Assembly: GCA_024760545.1 (NCBI GenBank)
Contig: CP060501.1
Coordinates: 3,860,036 to 3,924,035 of the forward strand
Length of the DNA: 64,000 bases
Direction: 5' to 3'
DNA from: Nitrospira sp.
Lineage (GTDB): Bacteria; Nitrospirota; Nitrospiria; Nitrospirales; Nitrospiraceae
Position 1 is the stretch's first letter. Every line of letters starts with the position of its first letter. The position numbers and the translations under genes are program-made. The notes beneath the pieces are model-generated. The model saw only the letters and a list, made by a program, of their open reading frames with translations, had not been told where the DNA came from and did not search any database. Positions 43,720 to 50,954 of the stretch are shown piece after piece.

Positions 43720-43825
43720 CATGACCATGGTTTCGTACCGCCGCTGATCAGCGGATCAGCAACGCCAAAGAAACCGGGTGAATGCCGGTCAGGGCGCAGG
43801 TTCCCAACCGTGAGGGATGAGGAGG
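43720..43825 (+). promoter_or_regulatory. structured leader of carbonic anhydrase gene, faintly cobalamin-riboswitch-like
   Basis: A perfect 14-bp palindrome CCGCTGATCAGCGG is followed by AAACCGGGTGAATGCCGG, TCAGGGCGC and AACCGTGAGG, in the order seen around the core of cobalamin riboswitches. The fit is partial: the core is missing bases and the expected upstream helix is not clear. It may be only a structured 5' leader. Confidence 0.22.
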
Positions 43826-43834
43826 GCATGGCAC

Positions 43835-44539
43835 ATGGAAGATCGTACGTCGAGTGACTCGGTGGTCAGCAGGAGGCAGGTTCTGCAAACGATCGTGTCA
43901 GGCGTGGTGGTAGGCATTGCCACTCAGGCGGGAAGCGAGCTGGTTTTTCCTCGAAGAAGCTATGCCCAAAGCAGTTTGAGTCCGGACGAAGCTCTGGAGA
44001 AATTGCTTGTAGGGAATCAGCGCACAGTCGCGAATCAACTGACCTCGCTCGAACACGACCTCGCCATTCTGAGAGAGCATACGGTCGACAAACAAGAGCC
44101 ATTCGCCGGGATCCTTGCCTGCGCCGATTCTCGTGTGCCTGTGGAACTCGTGTTCGATCAAACGATCGGCCGACTATTTGTCACTCGAGTGGCTGGAAAT
44201 ATGGTCACGCCAGAGGTGATTGCCGGACTCGAATATGGAGTTGCCGTCCTTGGGATCAAAGTGCTGCTGGTCCTCGGTCATAGTGGATGCGGAGCGGTCA
44301 AGGCGGCGATGAAAACTACAGCGGTACCCGGGCAAATCAGCGCTCTGTATCAACACCTTCAGCCGGGAGTGGCACGGTCCGGCGGCAACATCGATGCGGC
44401 AATTGAAGCCAATGCGCGGATTCAGGCAGAGTTGCTGCGCATGTCTTCTCCTGTGATCCGGGATGCGATCAAAGCCGGAAACCTCAGAGTAGAAGCTGCG
44501 GTGTACGATCTTGCCACCGGCAAAGTTTCGATGAGGTGA
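43835..44539 (+). CDS. beta-class carbonic anhydrase with Tat signal
   Basis: A 234-residue protein. The start at 43835 has GAGGAGG upstream; six more codons are open before it. SRRQVLQTIVSGVVVGIATQAG (from residue 12) is a twin-arginine signal peptide. The enzyme domain has the zinc ligands and dyad CADSR (C96, D98, R100) and HSGCG (H149, C152). It interconverts CO2 and bicarbonate, most likely in the periplasm as a folded, Tat-exported protein. It sits alone between two tRNA-Arg halves, suggesting it came in or moved with a mobile segment. Confidence 0.93.
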   Translation: MEDRTSSDSVVSRRQVLQTIVSGVVVGIATQAGSELVFPRRSYAQSSLSPDEALEKLLVGNQRTVANQLTSLEHDLAILREHTVDKQEPFAGILACADSRVPVELVFDQTIGRLFVTRVAGNMVTPEVIAGLEYGVAVLGIKVLLVLGHSGCGAVKAAMKTTAVPGQISALYQHLQPGVARSGGNIDAAIEANARIQAELLRMSSPVIRDAIKAGNLRVEAAVYDLATGKVSMR

Positions 44540-44643
44540 CTGCCCGGCGCACAAAGTGACTGACGCGACTTGGCCATATCCCGAACGGGATGGAACGCTC
44601 CCATGTTCGACATCGTGTGCCGCTGGAGAAGCCCTCGTCTTGT

Positions 44644-44682
44644 TTAGGAAACCGCTGCTCCATCCAACTGAGCTATGGGGGC
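44644..44682 (-). repeat. 5' half of a tRNA-Arg(CCU) gene, copy 2
   Basis: Same orientation as copy 1 and 1113 bp away: GCCCCCA-TA-GCTC-AGTTGGATG-GAGC-A-GCGGT-TTCCTAA. It too ends at the last base of the anticodon loop and is followed by unrelated sequence. It provides the in-frame stop and last 13 or so codons of the gene at 44644-45462. Confidence 0.75.
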
Positions 44683-45462
44683 ATGGCCGAACGCTAGGGC
44701 ACTGGCAGTCGGATTGGAAGGGGAGAGGTGGTCTGCGCCGAGGCCCTCAAAATGCTCTGCATAAGCGGGCATGGGGTCAAACGAGAGTTCTTCCGTTATG
44801 ATTTTCCCCTGCGCTTCATGTACACGGATGCAACGGTGGCTCATCACACGCAATGCGGTAAACAGCCGATGAGCCGGAGTCATCGGCCTTGGAATGGAAG
44901 GGCAGGGGCAGAGCAGTGAAACTCCCTGCCGCGTCAAGTGGCGCACCGATTCGATCATCCGGTCCGCCAGCCGGTCGGCCTCGTTGTCCGTCAAGCCGTT
45001 TACAGACAGAGTTTCAAGCAGGCCGGAGATCACCGCCGTGTTGGTTTGATAGCGCTCTAAGGCGCCGGCCAAACACTGGGACATCAGGCGTTCCAATTGC
45101 CGCGCGCTGAAGGCACGCGCCACATGGATCATCGCAAGGGCTTTCCGAGTCTGCTGCCGTCGGCCGCGAGCCAATTTCCCGATAAGCAGCGCATCGAATG
45201 TGTGGACTCCATCCAGGTACACGATTGGACGCCCGGATAGGGCATGATCGACGAGAACCTGTGAGGCGATTCTTGAGGCGACCGGATGACCATATAACAC
45301 CGTTAGTCGATCGGATGGATTCAGTACAATCGCATGGCTGCCCTGATCTCTCGCTGCTTCTCTCACAGATTTTGGCCGTGAAGCGCGCCTGTCACGGAGA
45401 TGCCCCACGCCAGTAGCCGGCAACCGTATCGCGCTATTTTTTGTTGCTTCTGCGCCGCTCAT
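44644..45462 (-). CDS. unknown protein with RecA/RadA-like look, C-terminus from tRNA sequence
   Basis: A 272-residue soluble protein from ATG 45462 (AGGAG eleven bases upstream). The part SGRPIVYLDGVHTFDALLIGKLAR followed by ALAMIHVARAFSARQLERLMSQ recalls the core of RecA-fold proteins after the nucleotide loop, but no Walker A is present. It stands third after a LexA-like repressor gene, where imuA/sulA-type damage genes are often found; this link is inference. The last residues, HAPIAQLDGAAVS, are encoded by the truncated tRNA-Arg half, so the original C-terminus has probably been replaced. Confidence 0.5.
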   Translation of the reverse strand: MSGAEATKNSAIRLPATGVGHLRDRRASRPKSVREAARDQGSHAIVLNPSDRLTVLYGHPVASRIASQVLVDHALSGRPIVYLDGVHTFDALLIGKLARGRRQQTRKALAMIHVARAFSARQLERLMSQCLAGALERYQTNTAVISGLLETLSVNGLTDNEADRLADRMIESVRHLTRQGVSLLCPCPSIPRPMTPAHRLFTALRVMSHRCIRVHEAQGKIITEELSFDPMPAYAEHFEGLGADHLSPSNPTASALAFGHAPIAQLDGAAVS

Positions 45463-45476
45463 GCCGAGGTGTTCTC

Positions 45477-45659
45477 CTATCCGCAGCACCCACCGGAAAA
45501 GACTTGTCGCTGCCGGTACGCATTCCAGCAGGAGGCGCACAGCTGAACCGTGGAGTGGGTCAGACTATCAATTGATTCCACCCGCTGCTCGACGACCAGG
45601 CCACAATCAGAACAGGGGCCTGTCGTCACCGATGATGATCTATGCTCTTGGACTATCAT
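45477..45659 (-). CDS. small zinc-ribbon-like protein
   Basis: A 60-residue protein starting at ATG 45659 (AGGTGG upstream). Two CxxC pairs, CSDC and CASC, frame a 27-residue loop (GLVVEQRVESIDSLTHSTVQL), the layout of a zinc ribbon; the end is GGCCG. It lies between the genes at 45640 and 44644 and overlaps the former by 20 bp. Function unknown; DNA or protein binding is plausible. Confidence 0.55.
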   Translation of the reverse strand: MIVQEHRSSSVTTGPCSDCGLVVEQRVESIDSLTHSTVQLCASCWNAYRQRQVFSGGCCG

Positions 45660-45888
45660 GAGGCACCACCTTCGTATTCGAACGCACACGTTGATTGCAG
45701 ACTGCCGACATAAACTCGTTTCCCTGTCTGGATCTCATCATGCTCCGAAAACGCCCAATCAGTGAGCCGGTATGAGGTGGCTGCAGTCCCCACTGAATCG
45801 TTCGCAGTCGGGTATCCAACGCGGCCACAGTCCTCTCCAAATTCATCAACCGGTCTTTCGTGATGACTGTTTGTTCGATCATGTCCAT
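45640..45888 (-). CDS. small hypothetical protein downstream of lexA-like gene
   Basis: An 82-residue protein starting at MDMIEQTV with AAAGGAGGG upstream, the best ribosome site in this operon. The first part is a helical heptad-like stretch (DRLMNLERTVAALDTRLRTIQWGL), then a basic region (GRFRSMMRSRQG). No family is recognised. It lies 20 bp after the LexA-like gene and is surely co-transcribed. Confidence 0.55.
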   Translation of the reverse strand: MDMIEQTVITKDRLMNLERTVAALDTRLRTIQWGLQPPHTGSLIGRFRSMMRSRQGNEFMSAVCNQRVRSNTKVVPHDSPRA

Positions 45889-45908
45889 CGCTCCCTCCTT
45901 TGAGTTGT

Positions 45909-46454
45909 CTAGACGGTACAATGGCGAATGACGCCGATGACAATCCCTTCGATGTGAAACTCATCCGATGGCCGGACGATGATCGGCTGCATTGTTTCAT
46001 TGGCCGGGTGAAGTTCAATACGCGAGTCCTTCTTAAAATACGTCTTGATCGTGGCCTCGCGATTCACCAAGGCGACGACGGTTTGCCCGTTTTTAGCCGT
46101 GCTCTGTTTGCGCACGACCACCAGATCGCCGGGTAAAATCCCGTCATCTTTCATGGACTCGCCTTTCACCTTTAACGCGAAGGTCTCACCGCCTCGCAAC
46201 ATACTGGGCGGCACGTCCACGAGTTCCGATTGCGGCACCGGGTCGATGGGGAAACCGGCTGCAACTAGACCAGCCATCGGAATCGCCGTCTTCTGTCGTA
46301 ATTGATCCAGCACAACTGACACGACACCGGGAATCTTCCGCATCCCGGCTTCATACCGCGCGACGGATACCCGTGTGGTGTGCAATGCATCAGCAAGTTG
46401 CTGCTGCGTGAGGCCTAGTTCTTCTCGAAGGCGTTTGAGGTCTTGTGCTCTCAT
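45909..46454 (-). CDS. LexA/CI-like repressor with XRE HTH and S24 peptidase
   Basis: A 181-residue repressor. The N-terminal XRE domain is LKRLREELGLTQQQLADALHTTRVSVARYE, unlike the winged helix of E. coli LexA. The S24 self-cleavage domain has the AG scissile site (A66-G67, LVAAGFPIDP), S100 (KGESMKDDG) and K137 (EATIKTYF); the 37-residue Ser-Lys spacing equals LexA. So RecA-triggered autocleavage should relieve repression after DNA damage. It has no clear ribosome site and may be translated from a short leader. It controls, by inference, its own operon of three downstream genes. Confidence 0.88.
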   Translation of the reverse strand: MRAQDLKRLREELGLTQQQLADALHTTRVSVARYEAGMRKIPGVVSVVLDQLRQKTAIPMAGLVAAGFPIDPVPQSELVDVPPSMLRGGETFALKVKGESMKDDGILPGDLVVVRKQSTAKNGQTVVALVNREATIKTYFKKDSRIELHPANETMQPIIVRPSDEFHIEGIVIGVIRHCTV

Positions 46455-46907
46455 GGTGTAACCATTGGTAACATGCCTATTCCTCCCTGTCAAGGGAGGA
46501 TATTTCGGGATATTCACGAGGGCTGCTGTGTATAACTTCTGGACTTGGGGAAAATTTCAACGTTACGAACTCTCTAACAATTTCGAAACATAGAATTAAC
46601 CGACTTTTAGAGCTTTTCTTTCCGCGTCCGCCGAAGACCACTAGATGTAGTGGCCCATTTCCATTTTCAATCAATGATTAAAAAATAGGCAAAAGGGTCT
46701 CTCCCCACGCATTCGGCTGATTCAGGCATCGCGAAGGCACTTGTTCACAGACTTATCCACAGAAATTGGGGAGAGTGGAATCCCTCGAGAAAGTGAAAAG
46801 GAATAAGTGTGCGAGCTAAATGTGGTGACCGTCAGTTGAATCAAGGAAGATTGCGTGATGAGAAGCTGAAGAAGAAATCGGCAGCGATGGCAACACACAC
46901 AAACGCC

Positions 46908-46935
46908 GCTTACCCGCCTCAACGAGCGGGTAAGC
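46908..46935. terminator. inverted repeat downstream of mop, possible terminator
   Basis: GCTTACCCGC-8 nt-GCGGGTAAGC forms a perfect 10-bp stem just past the 3' end of the mop gene. No T-run follows on either strand, so it may be a factor-dependent or RNA-stabilising hairpin. Confidence 0.4.
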
Positions 46936-46954
46936 TGAGCGTTATCCTGATCTC

Positions 46955-46969
46955 TATCGCGACGCGATA
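46955..46969. promoter_or_regulatory. 15-bp perfect palindrome near mop
   Basis: TATCGCG-A-CGCGATA lies 12 bp beyond the mop stop. It resembles in style the palindrome at 8505-8521 (CGCG core around one A). A protein-binding role is possible. Confidence 0.25.
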
Positions 46970-46981
46970 AGTAACGAGCCG

Positions 46982-47185
46982 TTACTTTCCGATCATCACT
47001 TCTGTGGCTTTGATGGCGACCAACACTGAGTCATTCACCTTCAACCCCATATTCTTGACGGAGCCTTCCGTGATGGCCGCAACAAACTCGAGTGTGCCGA
47101 CCTTAACCGTTACTTCGGCCATTGCTTGTCCTTCTGTGATGCGACTGACGGTGCCTTGGAACTGATTGCGCGCGCTAAGTTTCAT
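46982..47185 (-). CDS. mop: molbindin (Mop/TOBE single-domain protein)
   Basis: A 67-residue protein starting at MKLSARNQFQGTVSRITEG, the classic N-terminus of Mop, followed by VTVKVGTLEFVAAITEGSVKNMGLKVNDSVLVAIKATEVMIG. Such domains form hexamers that bind molybdate or tungstate in the cytoplasm as a store or buffer. AAAGGAGG precedes the ATG. The gene is the last of the mod row on this strand. Confidence 0.9.
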   Translation of the reverse strand: MKLSARNQFQGTVSRITEGQAMAEVTVKVGTLEFVAAITEGSVKNMGLKVNDSVLVAIKATEVMIGK

Positions 47186-47356
47186 GATCTGTCCTCCTTT
47201 GATAAGTAAAGAATCACCGTAGCTCCTCCCCATACCGTATCAGTCTCTCGTGAGAAACGGATGTACGTTCGGTAAGAATTTTTCGCTAGTCTGTGCGGGA
47301 TCGATTGGTTTTTGTAAGTCAAGACAGTCGGGACGAGGTGGTTCGAATTGATCGGT

Positions 47357-47749
47357 TTAGTTTTTCACGATCATGACCTCGGTCGCTTTGACCAAAGCAA
47401 TGGCGGTGTCTCCGATGCGAAGCCCGAGTTCGTCCAGCGCATCACGAGTGATCACGGCGGTGATCTTGTGGGAACCAATGTCGACGTCGATCTGTGCCAT
47501 AATCGCGTCCCGCTTGATTCCAGTCACCCTGCCGACGAGCTTATTTCGTCCACTGACATCATCAGCGCCGGATGGCTTTTTGCCAAGCCACCGGTCCAGC
47601 AACGATTTTGTAAACCGATAGCGTCCCCCAATCTTCGGGGCCTCAATTTTGCCCTCCCAGATATATCGATAGAATGTCGGCAATGTCAGCCGAACATATC
47701 GTGCCGCTTCCTTGGCGGTTAGCACGTCACCCATCATTCTTTTCGCCAT
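47357..47749 (-). CDS. excisionase-type HTH fused to a molybdate-binding (TOBE) domain
   Basis: A 130-residue protein. Residues 8-57 are an excisionase/MerR-like DNA-binding domain (LTAKEAARYVRLTLPTFYRYIWEGKIEAPKIGGRYRFTKS). Residues 68-130 are a Mop domain (GRNKLVGRVTGIKRDAIMAQIDVDIG to ALVKATEVMIVKN). This is a compact molybdate-sensing regulator, different from classical ModE. It likely controls the mod genes next to it. Confidence 0.88.
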   Translation of the reverse strand: MAKRMMGDVLTAKEAARYVRLTLPTFYRYIWEGKIEAPKIGGRYRFTKSLLDRWLGKKPSGADDVSGRNKLVGRVTGIKRDAIMAQIDVDIGSHKITAVITRDALDELGLRIGDTAIALVKATEVMIVKN

Positions 47750-47811
47750 CGATGGTTCCTATCATTGAATCGACTACCCTGGAGTCTGTTTAGCCTAGAC
47801 AGGGTCTTCCA

Positions 47812-48381
47812 CTAAAGTGGCATCGACGTATCTTTGGCACTGCAGCCCTGCATCCACATTCGTCCGTATACCAACGCCTCGGGCTCCAGAGCAGCCACTC
47901 GCTGACTGGGAAATAGCTGGATTCTGCGGGGATCGACGATGATACTGACTGGATCCCATGTTCGAGCTGAACTCGTGGATCCCAAGACCGGGATCGTGCT
48001 GGCCAGAGCCCAGCTTTCGCCATGAATTTTTGCTGTGACGGTTTGCCCTTCCTTGAGCGGCTTTATCAGCACAATGCGACCGTACCAGCGGTTCAGTCGC
48101 TGTCTACTCCGACGAAATAAACCCGCCTCAAGCCGAACGGCCTCAGCCGGAATCTTGGCGATGACGGGCTGTCCGGGGAAAAAGCAATGGTCATCGCCGA
48201 GTGCCAGCCTGATGCGCATGTCGACTCGGCGTCCCGCACGGATGCGTACTGTGGGGTGAAGAAGACCCACGTACTGGGAATGAACGATTCCTTTCACAAG
48301 GGTGACCATGGAATCGGCGAGGAGCATGTTGCCCTCTGGATGATCAGGAACCCTCCCGCCAGAGATGGTGTCATGATTCAT
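47812..48381 (-). CDS. unknown protein downstream of modC
   Basis: A 189-residue soluble protein starting at MNHDTISGG with GGAGG seven bases upstream. It is beta-rich with two repeated-looking parts: VRIRAGRRVDMRIRLALGDDHCFFPGQPVIAKIPAEAVRLEAG and AKIHGESWALASTIPVLG to IIVDPRRIQLFP. The latter resembles the C-terminal regulatory part of ABC transporter ATPases, so it could be a detached molybdate-related or RNA-associated domain. No family is named with confidence. It lies 33 bp after modC. Confidence 0.55.
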   Translation of the reverse strand: MNHDTISGGRVPDHPEGNMLLADSMVTLVKGIVHSQYVGLLHPTVRIRAGRRVDMRIRLALGDDHCFFPGQPVIAKIPAEAVRLEAGLFRRSRQRLNRWYGRIVLIKPLKEGQTVTAKIHGESWALASTIPVLGSTSSARTWDPVSIIVDPRRIQLFPSQRVAALEPEALVYGRMWMQGCSAKDTSMPL

Positions 48382-48414
48382 GACCGGACCTCCGATCGTA
48401 AATGATGCCATGCA

Positions 48415-49506
48415 CTAGGCCATCAACTCTTCATTCAACGCCACGGTCTTGATATGGGCGAATACCCGTTGTCTAGGTTTCAATCCCAGCGTGACGAGCG
48501 ATTTTCGAGTGATGCTGGCTACGAGTGGAACTCCGATGTCCAACAGCACGTCGACCGAGGCCTGGTCCATCTCCCGGATCTCGACAATCGTGGCCTCCAG
48601 AATATTCAACACACTGGTCGGCGCGATGGTCTTCTCCAAGACGAGGCTGACATCGCTGGAAAGGATGTGGACGCGCACGACCTGTCCAACGGTGACCGAC
48701 TGAAGCGGCACAAAGAGGCGCTGGCCGTTGAATTCCAGTTGAGTGAGGCCGTACTGCGCTTCATGAACAGCGACACGAGCCTCCAAGATGGCGCCGATTC
48801 GATGCGCTCCGAAATGTCCCCGGAATTGCAAAGAAGTGAACACCTCATTAAGCGCGCCGGACGCGATGACCTTCCCCTCTTTCAAAAGAACGACACGGTC
48901 TGCCAGTTGAAGGATTTCAGCGATCGCATGGCTGACGTACATCACCGGGATACGGAGTTCCTCATGCAGACGACGGATGAAGGGAAGGAGCTCTTGCTTG
49001 CGTTGAATATCCAGCGAGGCAAGTGGCTCATCCAGAAGGAGCAGTTTGGGACTTGTCAGCAGCGCACGGCCGATCGCCACTCGCTGTTGCTCCCCGCCGG
49101 ATAGTTTGTGAATGCGGCGTTCAAGAAGATGGCCGATTCCCAGAATGTCGACGACTTGCTCGATCGTAATGCGGCGTTCTTCTGAAGAGATACGCTTGTA
49201 CCCGTACAGCAGATTCGCGCGTACGTTGTAATGGGGGAACAAGCGGGGTTCTTGGAAGACATACCCGACCGGTCGTTTATGGAGCGGTAGGCACAGATCT
49301 TTTGTTTCATCCTGCCAGACATCGTCGCCGAACCGCATGACGCCGTTCGGAGCCCGTTCGAGCCCGGCCAGACACCTCAAGAGAGTGGTCTTTCCTGATC
49401 CGGACGGTCCGAAGATGGCAGTAATGCCCGACATTGGGACATCCACATCAACGTCCAAATGAAAGGCCGGAAATCGTACATCAAAGCGTGCCAGCAGACG
49501 GCTCAT
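48415..49506 (-). CDS. modC: molybdate ABC transporter ATPase
   Basis: A 363-residue ATPase. Walker A is FGPSGSGKTTLLRCLAGL, signature HKLSGGEQQRVAIGRAL, Walker B LLLLDEPLASLD and switch His VSHAIAEI. The C-terminal third carries two TOBE-like parts (GAILEARVAVHEAQ; VLNILEATIVEIREMDQASVDVLLDIG). It powers ModB/ModA import. The ATG overlaps the modB stop by 4 bp; the frame is open much further upstream but that would lie inside modB. Confidence 0.95.
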   Translation of the reverse strand: MSRLLARFDVRFPAFHLDVDVDVPMSGITAIFGPSGSGKTTLLRCLAGLERAPNGVMRFGDDVWQDETKDLCLPLHKRPVGYVFQEPRLFPHYNVRANLLYGYKRISSEERRITIEQVVDILGIGHLLERRIHKLSGGEQQRVAIGRALLTSPKLLLLDEPLASLDIQRKQELLPFIRRLHEELRIPVMYVSHAIAEILQLADRVVLLKEGKVIASGALNEVFTSLQFRGHFGAHRIGAILEARVAVHEAQYGLTQLEFNGQRLFVPLQSVTVGQVVRVHILSSDVSLVLEKTIAPTSVLNILEATIVEIREMDQASVDVLLDIGVPLVASITRKSLVTLGLKPRQRVFAHIKTVALNEELMA

Positions 49507-50183
49507 GACACATGGATGGGAAATCGTCGGTTTGTGATATAGACCGCCAACAGCACCAGAAACGAAAAGATCAGCATGAAGGCTGAGACGGCGTGCGCCT
49601 GAGCGTATTCCCCGACTTCGACATGCTCGAAGATGGTTGTGGATAGGACACGTGTTTGCCCCGGAATGGATCCACCGACCATAAGCACCACTCCAAATTC
49701 TCCCATCGTATGTGCAAACCCCAGCACAATTGCACTGATATAGCCTCGCAGTGCGATCGGGGAGATAACCGTTAGAAACGCATCCCACTTTGAAGCACGG
49801 AGTGACCAGGCCGCTTCCATGGGTGCCTTGCCGACCGCTTCAAATGCGCTTTGCAACGGCTGAATGATGAATGGCATTGAATAAAACACTGAGGCGATCA
49901 CCAGACCGATGAAGGTGAAGGCGAGGGAGAGATCTGCAAACCGGCCGAGCGGCCCGTAAGGACCTAGTGCGACGAGAATGTAGAATCCCAGGACGGTGGG
50001 CGGAAGCACGATCGGGAGCGCGACCACAGCTTCTATGATAGGTCTCAACCGGGATCGTGTATGTGCCAGCCACCAAGCGAGGGGCGTGCCTACGATCAGC
50101 AGAACGATCACTGTCATCGTGGCCAGTCGGACGCTGACCCACAGCGCGCTCAGATCCAGATCTGTCAAAGCTCCCATATGCAC
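49503..50183 (-). CDS. modB: molybdate ABC transporter permease
   Basis: A 226-residue permease with about five helices. The coupling loop motif EAAWSLRASKWDAFLTVISPIALRGYISAIVLGFAHTMGEFGVVLMVGG includes the EAA-type segment and the ModB-typical GEFGVVLMVGG. The first codon is GTG; an ATG two codons in (50177) is the alternative start. It begins 3 bp after modA and overlaps modC by 4 bp. Confidence 0.95.
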   Translation of the reverse strand: MHMGALTDLDLSALWVSVRLATMTVIVLLIVGTPLAWWLAHTRSRLRPIIEAVVALPIVLPPTVLGFYILVALGPYGPLGRFADLSLAFTFIGLVIASVFYSMPFIIQPLQSAFEAVGKAPMEAAWSLRASKWDAFLTVISPIALRGYISAIVLGFAHTMGEFGVVLMVGGSIPGQTRVLSTTIFEHVEVGEYAQAHAVSAFMLIFSFLVLLAVYITNRRFPIHVS

Positions 50184-50186
50184 GTT

Positions 50187-50942
50187 CTACTTCAACTCAT
50201 AACCATAGTGTTCGATGATCGCCTTTGCCTGCGGGCCACCCATGAACTCCATGAGCGCTTTGGCCGCCGGGTTGTCTTTTCCCTTCGTCAGCAAGATCAC
50301 GTCTTGTTTGATCGGTTCATGCAGATTGGTAGGGACGTCCCATCGACTACCTTGACCCTTGATTTTCGGATCGAGGACCTGTGATAACGCCACAAAACCC
50401 AATTGAACATTGCCCGACTCGATGAATCCCATGGTCTGGCCGATATTTTCTCCCATGACAATTTGGGGTTGTAGACCCTCCCAGAGATCCAACTTTTGCA
50501 TGGTCTGCATCGCCGCCAGGCCGTAAGGCGCGGTCTTGGGATTCGCGATGGCGAGGCGCTTGAAATTTTTTGAGCGTAACGTTTCCTCTCCTTTCACCAG
50601 GTCGGCATTCGGACTCCACAGCACGAGGCGGCCTATGGCATACGTCAAACGGGAACCCTTGACCCCCAACCCCTCGTCTTCCAACAGCTTTGGACGTTCC
50701 ATATCGGCAGAGAAGAACACATCGAACGGCGCCCCGTTCTTGATTTGCGAATAGAAGTTTCCGGAGGAACCGGCGGCCACCCGGAGGTTGTGACCGGTTG
50801 CGGTTTCGAATTCAATCGCTATTTCACGAAATGGCGGAACAAAATTGGCGGCGACGGCCACCAAGACCTGCTCGGCGAAAGCCGGTGTCACCGCCGCACT
50901 CGCGATGACACACACATACCATGCTAGAAACCTCTGTTTCAT
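50187..50942 (-). CDS. modA: molybdate-binding protein
   Basis: A 251-residue periplasmic protein; the true start is the ATG at 50942 (AAAGGATTGACC upstream). A signal peptide ends at TPAFAEQ. VAVAANFVPPFREIAIEFETATGHNLRVAAGSSGNFYSQIKNGAPFDVFFSADME is the oxyanion-binding first lobe typical of ModA. It delivers molybdate or tungstate to ModBC. Molybdenum would supply nitrite oxidoreductase if the organism is Nitrospira-like (inference). Confidence 0.95.
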   Translation of the reverse strand: MKQRFLAWYVCVIASAAVTPAFAEQVLVAVAANFVPPFREIAIEFETATGHNLRVAAGSSGNFYSQIKNGAPFDVFFSADMERPKLLEDEGLGVKGSRLTYAIGRLVLWSPNADLVKGEETLRSKNFKRLAIANPKTAPYGLAAMQTMQKLDLWEGLQPQIVMGENIGQTMGFIESGNVQLGFVALSQVLDPKIKGQGSRWDVPTNLHEPIKQDVILLTKGKDNPAAKALMEFMGGPQAKAIIEHYGYELK

Positions 50943-50954
50943 GGTCAATCCTTT

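Larger units (their letters stand above)
46455..46981. other. 527-bp gene-free stretch
   Basis: Between the LexA-like gene and mop. It has one good DnaA-box match (TTATCCACA, 46753-46761) with TTGTTCACA nearby, a hairpin at 46908-46935 and a palindrome at 46955-46969. There is no repeat array or AT-rich region strong enough to call an origin. Confidence 0.4.

Noticed and set aside
46741-46761. DnaA-box-like sequences as a replication origin
   Set aside because: Only one perfect and one weak box, no cluster, and no dnaA or dnaN in the window.
46908-46935. Classical intrinsic terminator
   Set aside because: The stem is perfect but no U-run follows on either strand, so it is listed only as a possible terminator.
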